The translations under genes were made by a program, and so were the position numbers. A DNA stretch of 64,000 nt, taken from positions 3,071,313 through 3,135,312 of the forward strand of contig NZ_KI912608.1 in the NCBI RefSeq assembly GCF_000519265.1, given 5' to 3'. Shown in pieces: positions 7,831 through 17,120 of the stretch. Each line of letters starts with the position of its first letter. The stretch's first letter is position 1. The notes under the pieces are model-generated. The model made no database searches, was not told the origin of the DNA, and saw nothing but the letters and a program-made list of their open reading frames with translations. The DNA is from Desulfonatronum lacustre DSM 10312. GTDB lineage: Bacteria > Desulfobacterota > Desulfovibrionia > Desulfovibrionales > Desulfonatronaceae.

Positions 7831-8835
7831 CTAGTGCGAGTCGGTTTTATTGTATTCGATGGAGCTGATGCGCATCAGTTTGGAGAAGGAATGCTGGGCC
7901 TCGATCCGGCGGAAGGTTCCGGTTCTGCCGCGCATGACCATGGAGTGGGTCACCGCGCCCTTGCCGGTAAATTCGACGCCCTTGAGAAACGTTCCCCCGG
8001 AAATGCCGGTGGCCGCGAAAAAGACGTCGTCGCTACGGACCAGATCGTCCACGGTCAGGACGCGGTTCACGTTGTATCCGTTCTCCTCCACGGCCCGGCG
8101 CTCGTCGTCGGACTGCGGGTCCAGCATGCACTGCATCTCCCCGCCCATGATCCGGATGGCCACTGCGGCCAGCACGCCTTCCGGGGTCCCGCCGGTACCG
8201 ATCATCATGTCCACCTCGCCGCCCGGGGTCGTGGCCATCAGGGCTCCGGCCACGTCGCCGTCCGTGTGCAGCTGGATGCGGGCTCCGGCTTCGCGGATTT
8301 CCTTGATCAACTTTACGTGCCGGGGCTTGTCCAGGATAAAGACCGACAGGTCATCCACGGACTTGCCCAGGGCCTTGGCCACCCGGCGCAGGTTCTCGGC
8401 CACCGGGGCCTTGATGTCCACCTGGTATTTGGCCTCGTGGGGCACGGCCATTTTTTTCATGTAGAAAGCCGGGCCGGGATCGTAAAGCGTTCCACGCGGG
8501 GCCAGGGCGACCACGGCGATGGCGTTGGGTCGGCCGTAGGCCAGCAGGCGCGTGCCTTCCACCGGGTCCACGGCCACGTCCACTTCCGGCCCGTTGCCCG
8601 TGCCGAGCTTCTCTCCGTTGTAGAGCATCGGGGCTTCATCCTTTTCGCCCTCGCCGATGACCACCACGCCGTCGATGTCGATGGCGCTGAAGCTCAGGCG
8701 CATGGCCTCCACCGCGGCATAATCGCCGCGCTCTTTGTCGCCTTTGCCCAGCCAGCGGGAAGAGGCCAGGGCCGCGGCCTCGGTCACCCTCGCCAGGTCC
8801 AGGGCCAAATTGCGTTGCGGGGTTTCTTGGGACAT
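7831..8835 (-). CDS. glpX: Fructose-1,6-bisphosphatase, class II (GlpX)
   Basis: 334 residues. It hydrolyses fructose 1,6-bisphosphate in gluconeogenesis and needs a divalent metal. The GlpX metal/phosphate segments are visible: GEGEKDEAPMLYNGE, DVAVDPVEGTRLLA, and GTGGTPEGVLAA near the C-terminal half. I chose the ATG at 8835 because GGAGGAG stands seven bases before it; the ATG at 8853 would lie inside this signal. It is followed by rpe. An autotroph-like or gluconeogenic need for FBPase fits an organism growing on lactate or C1/C2 compounds. Confidence 0.95.
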   Translation of the reverse strand: MSQETPQRNLALDLARVTEAAALASSRWLGKGDKERGDYAAVEAMRLSFSAIDIDGVVVIGEGEKDEAPMLYNGEKLGTGNGPEVDVAVDPVEGTRLLAYGRPNAIAVVALAPRGTLYDPGPAFYMKKMAVPHEAKYQVDIKAPVAENLRRVAKALGKSVDDLSVFILDKPRHVKLIKEIREAGARIQLHTDGDVAGALMATTPGGEVDMMIGTGGTPEGVLAAVAIRIMGGEMQCMLDPQSDDERRAVEENGYNVNRVLTVDDLVRSDDVFFAATGISGGTFLKGVEFTGKGAVTHSMVMRGRTGTFRRIEAQHSFSKLMRISSIEYNKTDSH

Positions 8836-8876
8836 GAACGTCTCCTCCATCATGCATTATTTGCTTGAGAAAATGT

Positions 8877-8973
8877 AGTTTTCGGCGTCGGAGTCGGGAT
8901 CGGGGTCGATGATGTTTGTGCGCCAACAACCAGAATTCGATCCCGATTCCGATCCCGATAGCGACACCGAAAG
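8877..8973. repeat. GATTCCG/GATCCCG inverted-repeat element C
   Basis: Left arm TTTTCGGCGTCGGAGTCGG onwards (8878-8909) pairs imperfectly with the right arm 8937-8972 that ends GCGACACCGAAAG, leaving a 27-bp loop. Composed of the same GATCCCG/GATTCCG units as the interior of the MITEs, but no TAC-type termini or target duplications are visible. It lies in the glpX upstream region, between it and the unknown gene ending at 8998. Confidence 0.65.
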
Positions 8974-8997
8974 AGAATTATTGAAATGAAAATTGTA

Positions 8998-9957
8998 TCA
9001 CTCCAGCAAGTCCGCCGCCTGCTCCACGGTTTGCACGTCGCCCAGGTTGCGGCGCATGATCTGGTGGATCGGGGCGTAGGCATTCGCGGTTCTCCTGATG
9101 AGTTCGATCAGCTCCAGTTCGTCCCGGATGGCCTCCGGATCGAAGTGCTGTTCGACGATGCCCAGCATCCGCCGCGTTTCGAAATTGTGCGCTTGCCGGA
9201 CCCGTTCCATTTCCTCGGCCTGGTCCAGGTAGCGCAGCAAGGTCTCGCGGCGCTTGGCCAGGGCCGTGGGAATATCATCTCCGGAATACTCCAGAAAAGC
9301 CAGGGCCCACCGGATCACGTCCAGAGGGCGGCGTAGCGGCGTTTTCGGCTTGGGTACGTTTGGGTCGGGCTTGGGATCCGGTTCTTGATCCGAGCCGGGG
9401 AGGCAACCGTGCAGCAAGGTCAGGATAAAGGTCTCCTGGCTCGGGGTCCAGGGCAGTCGGGCTTGTTTGCAGGCCAAGGCCAGGCTCGCCGCGAGCTCTT
9501 GTCGACCCGATGTGGTCGAAGCGCGGAGAAGATGATGAATCGGTCCCGGCAGACTCTTGCCCAGACGCAGACGGCTTGCCAGCAGGCAGGCTTCGTCCTG
9601 GGCCAGGGTCAGCCACATTTCAGTTCGGTCTGGAAGGCGTAAACGCAACCCGGCATGGGCTAGCAGAGCGGCCACGGTATCCTGGTCCGGCATGACGGCC
9701 TTGTCGTCGCGTTGTTTTCGTTCCAGCAGCCAGCCTTCCACGGCCAAGCCCAAGGGCTGGTCTGGAAACAGCACCAGGTCGCGCATGGACCAGGCTTCGG
9801 CGTCGTCCGGGTCGGTCAAGCGGGCGGCGAGTTCCTCCGCCTCAGCGCCTCCCAGAACCTGGGAAATGGTGGTCAGGGCCGCTCCGTCCAGGTCCATGCC
9901 CTTTTCCAGAAGGGAACGGATCAGGGCCGCGAGTTCGGTGTCCGGTCGTTCGTGCAT
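8998..9957 (-). CDS. Hypothetical protein, acyl-CoA synthetase partner
   Basis: 319 residues that I do not recognise. Predicted soluble and mostly helical, rich in leucine and alanine, with a proline-charged linker at about 200-215 (EPDPKPDPNVPKPK) that splits it into two helical parts, and conserved-looking acidic helices at the C-terminus (ELELIELIRRTANAY). No signal peptide or membrane segment. It starts 9 bp after the stop of the acyl-CoA synthetase gene, so the pair is an operon and the protein may act in the same lipid or acyl process; that link is inference from position only. Confidence 0.7.
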   Translation of the reverse strand: MHERPDTELAALIRSLLEKGMDLDGAALTTISQVLGGAEAEELAARLTDPDDAEAWSMRDLVLFPDQPLGLAVEGWLLERKQRDDKAVMPDQDTVAALLAHAGLRLRLPDRTEMWLTLAQDEACLLASRLRLGKSLPGPIHHLLRASTTSGRQELAASLALACKQARLPWTPSQETFILTLLHGCLPGSDQEPDPKPDPNVPKPKTPLRRPLDVIRWALAFLEYSGDDIPTALAKRRETLLRYLDQAEEMERVRQAHNFETRRMLGIVEQHFDPEAIRDELELIELIRRTANAYAPIHQIMRRNLGDVQTVEQAADLLE

Positions 9958-9966
9958 GGCGGTTCG

Positions 9967-11736
9967 TCAGAACGGCGGCGAGGCGCTGGTGTAGAGATAG
10001 CGCTTGATTTTGTGGGTCGGGGTTTTTTCAAAGGCCTCGGTCTGCTCGATCATCTTGCTGACCCGGGCAAAGGAGGCCAGTCCGGCGTTGGTGCGGGCCC
10101 GGATGGTTTCCAGAAGGTCGGTGACGTACTTGCGGGCCTCGAATTCGCTCATCTTCCGCCAGGAAACCTCTTCGTCCAGCCGGTCATAGTCCAGGAAGAC
10201 CCGGGCCGCGACCTTGCCGTTCAGGTCAAAGGCCAGGGATTCCAGGACGTAATCCTGTTCGTTCAGGACGTTCTCGATCTCCTCAGGGTAGATGTTCTCC
10301 CCGCTGGGGCCGAGAATCAGGTTCTTCAGGCGGCCGCGGATGAACAGATAGCCGTCCTTGTCCAGCGTGCCCAGGTCCCCGGTGCGCAGCCAGCCGTCCT
10401 CTGTGAAAACTTCGGCGGTCAACTCCGGCTCCTGGTAATACCCTTGCATGACATTGGGACCGCGGACCTGGATTTCTCCGACAACCTCGCCGTCGGCCCG
10501 TCCTCGGGGCGGCGAATCGCTCTCCTGCTGCACGGCGATGCGGATCTCGACGCCGTTCAGAGCGCGACCCGAGGAACGCCGACGGACGCTCGCCGCGCCG
10601 GTCCCGGCCACCAGGGGCGATGCCTCGGTCAACCCGTAACCCATGGCATAGGGAAAACCGGCTTCGCGTAAAAAGGTCTCCGCTTCCACGGACAGGGGGG
10701 CTCCCCCGATACAGTAGCCGCGCAGGCTGCCGCCAAATGACTGGTACATCTTTTTCCCGGCGAGCTTGTGCAGCAGACCTCGGCTCAGGTTGAAGCGATA
10801 CAGGGTCCGGCCCACGGCGCTGCCGGTGAGTTTGGGCTGAATGCGGCGCTTGAAGATCTTTTCAATCACCAGCGGGACGCTGAGCATGAACGTGGGGCGG
10901 ATCTTGGCCATGGCGTCCATCAGCATTTGCGGCGAGGGGACCCCGCCGAGGTACCGGACCTGGGTCCCGTGCATCATGGGCAGCAGCAGACCCAGGGTGA
11001 ACTCCATGGTGTGGGCCAGGGGCAGGATGGAGAGCATCCGGTCCCGCGGCCCCAGGTCCACCAACTCCCGGGTCATCCAGGCGTCGGAAACCACGTTGCG
11101 GTGGGTGAGCATCACCCCTTTGGCCCGCCCCGTGGTCCCGGAGGTGTAGACGATGGAGGCCAGGTCGTCCTCCTTGGGGGTCGCCGGAGTGCCGTGGCCG
11201 GTCACGTGCCGGGCCAGGGATTGCAGGCGTTCCCGGTCCTTGAGGCTGGAGCGGATCACGTCCTTGACCCGACCGGCCCAGGATTCCGGAGGCAAAATCC
11301 GGAAGTCGTCCAGGACGATCACGGTCAGGTGCTGCTGGTTCAGGTCTTCCAGTTTCGCCAGGCAGCGTTGCGAGGCCATCAGCACCTTGGCCCCGCTGTG
11401 TCGGAGAATGTGCAGGACCGAGGACGGGTGAAAGTCCGGGAGAATCGGGACCAGCACGGCTCCCAGGGAGCTGGCGGCGAAATAGACCATGGGCCATTCC
11501 GGCCGGTTTTCACTGAAAATGGCTACTCTGTCCCCATGGCCCACTCCAAGGTGGGTCAGGGTTTCGGCATGTTCCCTGATCTTGGTTCGGAATTCGGCAT
11601 AGGTGATGGGGTCTCCCTCCACCAGGCCGAGGAGCGGGCGGTCGCCGAACAACGAGACTCCGCGGTCCAGGGTTTCGGGTACGGTGCGGGGAGGGGCTTG
11701 GGGAGTGAAGCCGTCGTTTGTTTGCGTCGTGGTCAT
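9967..11736 (-). CDS. Long-chain acyl-CoA synthetase / AMP-dependent ligase
   Basis: 589 residues of the ANL superfamily. The P-loop-like motif YTSGTTGRAKG is at 197-207, the adenine-binding GYGLTEASP at about 353, GWLRTGDLG at about 450, and the hinge RGRLKNLILGPSGENIYPEEIE follows, as in FadD-type long-chain ligases. It activates a carboxylic acid with ATP and transfers it to CoA. The C-terminal lysine region (KTPTHKIKRYLY) is present, so it should be catalytically complete. Followed by an unknown gene 9 bp downstream. Substrate chain length cannot be told. Confidence 0.9.
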   Translation of the reverse strand: MTTTQTNDGFTPQAPPRTVPETLDRGVSLFGDRPLLGLVEGDPITYAEFRTKIREHAETLTHLGVGHGDRVAIFSENRPEWPMVYFAASSLGAVLVPILPDFHPSSVLHILRHSGAKVLMASQRCLAKLEDLNQQHLTVIVLDDFRILPPESWAGRVKDVIRSSLKDRERLQSLARHVTGHGTPATPKEDDLASIVYTSGTTGRAKGVMLTHRNVVSDAWMTRELVDLGPRDRMLSILPLAHTMEFTLGLLLPMMHGTQVRYLGGVPSPQMLMDAMAKIRPTFMLSVPLVIEKIFKRRIQPKLTGSAVGRTLYRFNLSRGLLHKLAGKKMYQSFGGSLRGYCIGGAPLSVEAETFLREAGFPYAMGYGLTEASPLVAGTGAASVRRRSSGRALNGVEIRIAVQQESDSPPRGRADGEVVGEIQVRGPNVMQGYYQEPELTAEVFTEDGWLRTGDLGTLDKDGYLFIRGRLKNLILGPSGENIYPEEIENVLNEQDYVLESLAFDLNGKVAARVFLDYDRLDEEVSWRKMSEFEARKYVTDLLETIRARTNAGLASFARVSKMIEQTEAFEKTPTHKIKRYLYTSASPPF

Positions 11737-11800
11737 GGCGGCCCTCGAAATAAGTTGAGATGATGAATTGAAATGGAGCGGCGGAGTCGGACCGCGGAGC

Positions 11801-12775
11801 TCAAGCCAGGTAGGGATCTTCGGCCATCAGGTAGGTGCGCACGTAGTCGGCCACTCCGTCTTCCAGGGAGCTGAAAGCGGCGGGACAGCCCAGGGAGCGC
11901 AGCCGCTCCATCCCGGCCTTGGTGTAGTATTGATATTTCTCCCGGATGGCCTCCGGCATGTCGATGTATTCGATGTCCACGGGCCGATCCATGGCCGCGA
12001 AGACCGCCCGGGCCAGCTCGTTCCAGGACTTGGCCTCTCCGCGTCCCAGGTTGAAGATTCCGTTCACGGCTCGGTTTTCCAGCAGCCACCAGACCACGTC
12101 GACGCAGTCCTTGATGTAGACGAAGTCCCGGCGCTGCTCGCCGTCGGCGTAATCCGGACGGTGAGATCTGAACAGGCGCAGCAGCCCGGACTCTCCGATC
12201 TGGTGAAAGGCCTTGCAGACCACGCTCATCATGTCGGCTTTGTGGTACTCGTTGGGTCCGAAAACATTGAAGAACTTCAGGCCGACCATCCGGTCGGCAA
12301 CGCCCGTGCGCAGCGCCCAGAGATCAAAAAGCTGCTTGGAATAGCCGTACATGTTCAGAGGCTTCAGCCCTTCCATGGCCGCGGGATCGTCGTCGAAGCC
12401 CCGGGAACCGTCCCCGTAGGTCGCGGCGCTGCTGGCATAGATGAAGCGGATGTCGTGTCGCAGGCAAAACCGGGCCAGGATTTGCGTGTACCGGTAATTG
12501 TTCTCCATCAGGTACTCGGCGTCCGTCTCCGTGGTGGACGAGCAGGCGCCCATGTGCAGGATCGCCTTGACCTCCGGTCCGAGCTTGCCTTGTTCCAGGA
12601 GCTGGAGAAACGCGGCCTTGTGCAGATAGTCGGCGTACCGCAGGTTGACCAGGTTTTTCCATTTTTCGCCCCGGCCCAGATCGTCCACGATCAGCACGTC
12701 CGTGACGCCCTGTTGATTCAGTTTCCAAACCAGGGCGCTGCCGATGAATCCCGCGCCTCCCGTAACCACGTACAT
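11801..12775 (-). CDS. hldD: ADP-L-glycero-D-manno-heptose 6-epimerase
   Basis: 324 residues of the extended short-chain dehydrogenase fold. The NAD(P)-binding GGAGFIGS is at 6-13, the catalytic Tyr143-x3-Lys147 lies in MYGYSKQLFD, and the family-specific FFNVFGPNEYHK and RDFVYIKD segments are visible. It makes the heptose donor for the inner LPS core from ADP-D-glycero-D-manno-heptose. A strong GAGGAGGAG ribosome site precedes the ATG. Stands alone on its strand, upstream of the acyl-CoA synthetase; the heptosyltransferase-like GT9 gene is 5 kb away. Confidence 0.95.
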   Translation of the reverse strand: MYVVTGGAGFIGSALVWKLNQQGVTDVLIVDDLGRGEKWKNLVNLRYADYLHKAAFLQLLEQGKLGPEVKAILHMGACSSTTETDAEYLMENNYRYTQILARFCLRHDIRFIYASSAATYGDGSRGFDDDPAAMEGLKPLNMYGYSKQLFDLWALRTGVADRMVGLKFFNVFGPNEYHKADMMSVVCKAFHQIGESGLLRLFRSHRPDYADGEQRRDFVYIKDCVDVVWWLLENRAVNGIFNLGRGEAKSWNELARAVFAAMDRPVDIEYIDMPEAIREKYQYYTKAGMERLRSLGCPAAFSSLEDGVADYVRTYLMAEDPYLA

Positions 12776-13283
12776 GCTCTCCTCCTCAGTGCGCTGTCAT
12801 AAAAGTTTCCCGCGCTCCGGCCACGCGCTCTTGTCGGCTGTACCTCGGAGTCTTGTTCGCTGGCAAGCATCGCGGGGAGATCGCGAGGAGAAAATGCTTT
12901 CATCGCTTCCCGTCGAACTGCCCGCTGTTTTGGGAGTCATCCAATGTCCTTCGGAAGCGAAGCGAGATCCGGCACGATGATGGCGTATTCCCATATCATC
13001 CATGCCGTGGGATGTGTTCTCACTAAAAAAACAGCCCTGCTGGAGTTGATTGAAGTGACCATGTTCCGTGGAGTTCTCATTTGATTGAAATGAAGAAGCG
13101 GGTCGGAGAATTGGAGATGAAAAGCGTGGTTTATTGGAAAACACAATTGTCAGGAAGGTTGTCGAGATGTTTTTTATGGATGTCGTCAATGCAATATGAA
13201 TCTCAATGCTTGACTTAAGCGGCCTTTTTGTTATGAGTGCATTTGTTCGTTCGTCATTCATATTTTTTGAAAGGAGATTCACA
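12776..13283. other. Divergent intergenic region between hldD and mucR
   Basis: 508 bp with lower GC toward the mucR side. Open frames across it (for example 12797-13300 on the minus strand) have no ribosome site and no recognisable product. It must hold the promoters of both hldD and mucR. MucR/Ros proteins typically repress their own genes by binding AT-rich sites with T-A steps, and the stretch 13090-13260 is the obvious place for that; no defined operator is seen. Confidence 0.5.
13210..13237 (+). promoter_or_regulatory. Candidate sigma-70 promoter of mucR
   Basis: TTGACT (13210-13215) and TATGAG (13232-13237) separated by 16 bp, about 47 bp before the mucR ATG. A good -35 and moderate -10 match; no transcription start is known. 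Confidence 0.4.
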
Positions 13284-13700
13284 ATGGATGAATTCATCAA
13301 GCAAGCGTTGGAGATCGTAAAGGCTCAGGCTGGAGTTCGGCCCATGACCGAAGAAGAAATGATGTCCATGGTCACCAAAATCGCGACCAGTCTGCGAGCT
13401 GTTGCGGAAGGCGGAGTCGTGGGAGACGCGGGAGCGGAAGCCGCCCCTGAATTGAATATTGATCCGAAAAAGGCGATCAAGGAAAAGTCCGTCACCTGTC
13501 TGGAGTGCGGCAAGACCTTCAAGGTTTTGACGAAAAAGCACCTTGCTTCTCATGGCCTGACCACCGAGGAATATCGTGCAAAATACGGCTATAAGAAGGG
13601 CACCCCGTTGATCGCGAAAGCTCTTTCTAAGGCTCGACGCAAGAAAATGCAGGAAATGCAGCTTTGGACCAAGAAAGGGGTCAAGCCCGGTAAGGACTAA
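13284..13700 (+). CDS. MucR/Ros-family zinc-finger transcriptional regulator
   Basis: 138 residues. A single prokaryotic zinc finger is formed by Cys72, Cys75, His86 and His90 (CLECGKTFKVLTKKHLASH), followed by the family motif LTTEEYRAKYG and a basic C-terminal tail. The N-terminal helix region (1-45) is where MucR proteins oligomerise. MucR-type proteins are H-NS-like repressors of surface, virulence or cell-cycle genes in alphaproteobacteria and are also common in Desulfovibrionales. Start chosen at 13284 after AAGGAGA; a longer frame from 13206 has no ribosome site. It is followed by a strong terminator, so it is monocistronic. Confidence 0.92.
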   Translation: MDEFIKQALEIVKAQAGVRPMTEEEMMSMVTKIATSLRAVAEGGVVGDAGAEAAPELNIDPKKAIKEKSVTCLECGKTFKVLTKKHLASHGLTTEEYRAKYGYKKGTPLIAKALSKARRKKMQEMQLWTKKGVKPGKD

Positions 13701-13735
13701 AGCCATTCTTGCGGCGTCATTAGAATCGGCCGAAA

Positions 13736-13765
13736 AAAGCCCTCCTTGCCTGGAGGGCTTTTTTT
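13736..13765 (+). terminator. Rho-independent terminator of mucR
   Basis: Perfect 10-bp stem AAAGCCCTCC / GGAGGGCTTT with a 6-base loop, followed by a T-run to 13765, 36 bp after the mucR stop. Confidence 0.9.
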
Positions 13766-13899
13766 ATGGCGATTTCTGGTGTTCTGTTGGAAACGTTCCA
13801 GCCCGGCGGGAACCACTGCATGAGGAAGCTTTTCGGTGTTGCGATCAGAGCCGGAAACATCTAAAAGGGCGACAAAAACGTCCCGGTTTTTTTGGGGTG

Positions 13900-13914
13900 C
13901 CGGGAACATCCCGG
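13900..13914. promoter_or_regulatory. Small inverted repeat upstream of ahbB
   Basis: CCGGGA-ACA-TCCCGG, a perfect 6-bp inverted repeat with a 3-base centre, 62 bp before the ahbB start. It could be an operator or a leader hairpin; no family consensus is matched. Confidence 0.25.
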
Positions 13915-13975
13915 TGGAACGCTTTCGTGCATGACCGGGCGAAATATCAGCCGACCGGCAATGGAGCGGAGTCCA

Positions 13976-14467
13976 ATGAGCACGTCAACGAATTCTCACG
14001 AACACACCGAGGCCGAACAGGCGGCCTTGCGTCTTCTTCAGGCCGACATCCCGGACACGGAGCGGCCCTACCTGGAAATCGCCGAACGGACCGGCCTGAC
14101 CGAGGAGGCGGTTTTGGATCTGCTGCGCCGTCTGAAAGACCGGGGCGTGGTGCGTCGCTTCGGAGCGACCCTGCGCCACCAGCAGGCCGGATACGGGGCC
14201 AACGCCATGGTCGCCTGGTTCGTGGAACAGGAGCGGGACCTGAACGAGGTCGGAGCGATCATGGCCAATCGTCCGGAAATCTCCCACTGCTATCAGCGAG
14301 TGAACTGCTACGCCTGGCCTTACAACCTCTACACCATGGTCCATGCCCGCAGCCGCGAGGACTGCCTGGACGTGGTGGAGCAGTTGGCCCGGATCGCCCA
14401 GGTGCCCCAGTACGACATTCTTTTCAGCCGCAAGGAACTGAAGAAAACGTCCATGGCTTATTTCTAG
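13976..14467 (+). CDS. ahbB: Siroheme decarboxylase, beta-type subunit (AhbB)
   Basis: 163 residues with an Lrp/AsnC-like winged helix at the N-terminus (LEIAERTGLTEEAVLDLLRRLKDRGVVRRF) and a RAM-like domain. The segment SHCYQRVNCYAWPYNLYTMVHA and the C-terminal KELKKTSMAYF are typical of the AhbB half of siroheme decarboxylase, which converts siroheme to didecarboxysiroheme in the alternative heme pathway of sulfate reducers and archaea. These proteins look like regulators but act as enzymes. Start at 13976 preceded by GGAGCGGA. A partner AhbA is not in this window. hemL follows after a repeat element, so the local genes feed the tetrapyrrole route at both ends. Confidence 0.85.
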   Translation: MSTSTNSHEHTEAEQAALRLLQADIPDTERPYLEIAERTGLTEEAVLDLLRRLKDRGVVRRFGATLRHQQAGYGANAMVAWFVEQERDLNEVGAIMANRPEISHCYQRVNCYAWPYNLYTMVHARSREDCLDVVEQLARIAQVPQYDILFSRKELKKTSMAYF

Positions 14468-14479
14468 CCGCAAGCACCC

Positions 14480-14613
14480 CGGCATGCTTTGGGTCGAAAT
14501 CGCAATCGAAATCGCAATCGAAATCGGTATCGAAATCGAAAAACAAGTTCGCCATTGAATGACGGCGATTTCGATTTCGATCCCGATTTCGATTCTGACC
14601 CAAGGCCAACCCT
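14480..14613. repeat. GAAATCG-type inverted-repeat element B
   Basis: Left arm 14493-14540 consists of ATCGCA/ATCGAA units, right arm 14564-14594 of CGATTT units, loop about 23 bp. Edges GGCATGCTTTGGGTCGAAATCG and, on the other side, CCAAGGCCAACCCT recur in element D in the opposite orientation, so this is a defined element and not random low complexity. It separates ahbB from hemL. Confidence 0.75.
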
Positions 14614-14688
14614 ACGGTATTTTGAAAACAAACTATAATTGCCATTTTCCAGCTAATTACGAACCTATAGCGTATCGCGAGGAGAATC

Positions 14689-15957
14689 ATGTCTGATTCG
14701 AAAACCTTGTTCGCCAAGGCCCAGGAGCTGATTCCGGGCGGGGTGAACAGTCCGGTGCGGGCCTGTCTGAGCGTTCAGAGCGACCCTCTGTTCATCGCCA
14801 AGGCCCAAGGCTCGAAGATGTGGACCGTGGAAGGCCGCGAACTCATCGACTACGTCATGTCCTGGGGCCCGATGCTTCTCGGGCATTCCCATCCCGCCGT
14901 GGTGGAGGCCGTGCACAAGGCCGTGGATCAGGGCGCCAGCTTCGGCGCGCCCTGCCAGGCGGAGGTGGAACTGGCCGAGCTGCTCACGGCTGCCTTGCCC
15001 GGAGTGGACATGGTCCGGATGGTCAATTCCGGAACCGAGGCGACCATGAGCGCCCTGCGTCTGGCTCGCGGCTTCACCGGGCGCAACAAGGTGGTCAAGT
15101 TCGTGGGGTGCTATCACGGCCACAGCGACGCCTTCCTGGCCAGCGCCGGCTCCGGGGTGGCCACCCTGTCCATCCCCGGCACGCCCGGCGTTCCCGAGGC
15201 CGTGGTCGCGGACACCCTGCTGGCCCCATATAATGACCTGGACGCCGTGGAAGCGCTGTTCCGGGAACATGGCGACGAGATTGCAGCAGTGATCGTCGAA
15301 CCCGTGGCCGGGAACATGGGCATGGTTTTGCCCCAGCCCGGATTCTTACCCACCTTGCGCGTGCTGACCGACCGGCACGGGGCGCTGCTTATTTTCGACG
15401 AGGTGATCACCGGCTTTCGTTTGGCCTACGGCGGGGCTCAGAACGTCTTCGGCGTGATTCCGGACCTGACCTGCCTGGGCAAGATCATCGGCGGCGGATT
15501 TCCGGTGGGCGCGTACGGCGGACGGCGGGAGATCATGTCCCGCATCGCGCCGTGCGGTGACGTGTACCAGGCCGGGACCCTGTCCGGAAACCCGGTGGCC
15601 ATGGCCGCCGGGGTGGCGACCCTCAAGGAATTGGCCAAGGCCGACTACATGGACTTGACCATCCGAACCAAGGCCCTGGCCTCGGAACTGAAAAGCGTCC
15701 TGGAAGAGCGCGGCGTAACCGTGCAGCTCAACTGCATGGCCTCGATGTTCACCTTGTTCTTCGCTACGGACCCGGTCACGGATTTTGCCACGGCGTCCAA
15801 GTCCGACTCCGCGACCTATGCCTCCTTTTTCCGCCAGATGCGCGACGCCGGAGTGGCCCTGGCGCCCTCGGGCTTCGAGTGCGCCTTCACCTCCTTCGCG
15901 CATACCGACGAGGACTTTGAGCGGACCCTGGATGCCTGCCGAACCGTCCATTTCTAA
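14689..15957 (+). CDS. hemL: Glutamate-1-semialdehyde 2,1-aminomutase
   Basis: 422 residues. It turns glutamate 1-semialdehyde into 5-aminolevulinate, the first common tetrapyrrole precursor, in the C5 pathway. Signature segments: [11 protein letters not shown] at the N-terminus, [18 protein letters not shown], the PLP aspartate in [17 protein letters not shown], and the Schiff-base lysine K265 in [16 protein letters not shown]. An excellent GAGGAGA ribosome site precedes the ATG. cbiG begins inside its last codons, so heme/siroheme and cobalamin supply are co-regulated here. Confidence 0.97.
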   Translation: MSDSKTLFAKAQELIPGGVNSPVRACLSVQSDPLFIAKAQGSKMWTVEGRELIDYVMSWGPMLLGHSHPAVVEAVHKAVDQGASFGAPCQAEVELAELLTAALPGVDMVRMVNSGTEATMSALRLARGFTGRNKVVKFVGCYHGHSDAFLASAGSGVATLSIPGTPGVPEAVVADTLLAPYNDLDAVEALFREHGDEIAAVIVEPVAGNMGMVLPQPGFLPTLRVLTDRHGALLIFDEVITGFRLAYGGAQNVFGVIPDLTCLGKIIGGGFPVGAYGGRREIMSRIAPCGDVYQAGTLSGNPVAMAAGVATLKELAKADYMDLTIRTKALASELKSVLEERGVTVQLNCMASMFTLFFATDPVTDFATASKSDSATYASFFRQMRDAGVALAPSGFECAFTSFAHTDEDFERTLDACRTVHF

Positions 15958-17089
15958 CGGTTCCCTTTTCGCGGATGCCCAGGGCGTTGTTGATTCGTCT
16001 TCCACCGCGGTCTGGGCCCTGACCTCTCGCGGTTGCGACCTGGCCCGGCGGATCGCCGTCGGGCTGGGCGCGATTCTGTTCGTTCCCGAAAAATACGCCA
16101 TCGATTCCGGCGAACGGACGTTCCACCGCTTTACATCGGCCTTTTCCGAACACTTCTTCCGCTTTCGCCGCCACGTCTGCGTCGCGGCCTCCGGCATCGT
16201 GGTCCGGTGCGTCGGCCCGCTGTTACGGAACAAGACATCGGACCCGGGAGTGGTGGTCCTGGATCAGGACGGACGCCACGCCGTCAGCCTGGTGGGCGGA
16301 CACCTGGGCGGGGCTAACGACTTGGCCCGGGAAGTGGCCCGAATCTCCGGGGGCCAAGCCGTGATCACCACGGCCACGGACACGGCCGGGCTGCCGGCTT
16401 TGGATATCCTGGCCCGGGAACTGGGGCTTGTCGCGGACCGTCCGGAGCGCTTCGCCGCTCTCGCCGCGGCCTTGCTGGACGGGGAGATCGTCCAGGTGCT
16501 GGATACGGAAGACTGCCTTTGGACGCGATTATGTGAGATGGGCCACGGGGCGCTGTTCGAGCGGGTCCCGGACGTCGAGGCGTGGCGGGACGACCGGCCC
16601 GGGATCTGGGTGTCCTGGAAGCGCCCGCCCGCTCGACATTTTGGTGAATCGATCGGCGAACCGCTTGGTGAACCGGCGATTCTCGGTCTGCACCCGCGCT
16701 GCCTGATGGCCGGGCTAGGCTGCCACCGGGGCGTGAGTGAGGCGTCGATTACCGCCTTTGTCCGCGAGGTGTTCGACAAAAACGAACTGGCCCTGCCCAG
16801 CCTGGCCGCGCTGGGCACGGTCCAGGCCAGATCCGTGGAACCGGGGCTGCGTTCAGCCGCCACGGCCCTGGGCGCGAACGTGACGTTTTTTTTCCCGGAA
16901 CAACTCCAAGCCGTCCGGACGCCGAATCCATCCGAGACCGCGGCCCGACTGGTCGGCACCAGGAGCGTCTGCGAGGCCGCGGCCTTGCTCCTGGCCCGCA
17001 CCGACACGCTGCTGGTGGCCAAGACCAAGGGCGTTGCATTGACATTGGCCGTGGCCCTGCGCCGCGCCCCGACCGGTTTATGCGATTGA
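15932..17089 (+). CDS. cbiG: Cobalt-precorrin-5A hydrolase (CbiG)
   Basis: About 385 residues. The N-terminal part ([44 protein letters not shown]) is the CbiG N domain, and [17 protein letters not shown] begins the C-terminal CbiG/CobE domain. The enzyme opens the delta-lactone of cobalt-precorrin-5A in the anaerobic cobalamin pathway, releasing acetaldehyde. The ATG at 15932 overlaps the hemL end by 26 bp; a longer reading frame starting inside hemL is not credible. Between the two domains is a linker with no obvious homology. Followed by cobJ. Confidence 0.9.
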   Translation: MPAEPSISNGSLFADAQGVVDSSSTAVWALTSRGCDLARRIAVGLGAILFVPEKYAIDSGERTFHRFTSAFSEHFFRFRRHVCVAASGIVVRCVGPLLRNKTSDPGVVVLDQDGRHAVSLVGGHLGGANDLAREVARISGGQAVITTATDTAGLPALDILARELGLVADRPERFAALAAALLDGEIVQVLDTEDCLWTRLCEMGHGALFERVPDVEAWRDDRPGIWVSWKRPPARHFGESIGEPLGEPAILGLHPRCLMAGLGCHRGVSEASITAFVREVFDKNELALPSLAALGTVQARSVEPGLRSAATALGANVTFFFPEQLQAVRTPNPSETAARLVGTRSVCEAAALLLARTDTLLVAKTKGVALTLAVALRRAPTGLCD

Positions 17090-17120
17090 CCGCAAACGAA
17101 CAGACCAACCGAGCACGATC

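Noticed and set aside
12797-13300. 167-codon minus-strand frame before mucR
   Set aside because: No ribosome site, runs across the mucR start, composition unlike coding DNA here.
13976-14467. Lrp/AsnC transcription factor
   Set aside because: The C-terminal KKTSMAYF and the SHCYQR...WPYNLYTM segments are those of siroheme decarboxylase AhbB; heme-pathway context agrees.
15785-15931. N-terminal extension of CbiG inside hemL
   Set aside because: It is a different frame of hemL coding sequence; true start at 15932.
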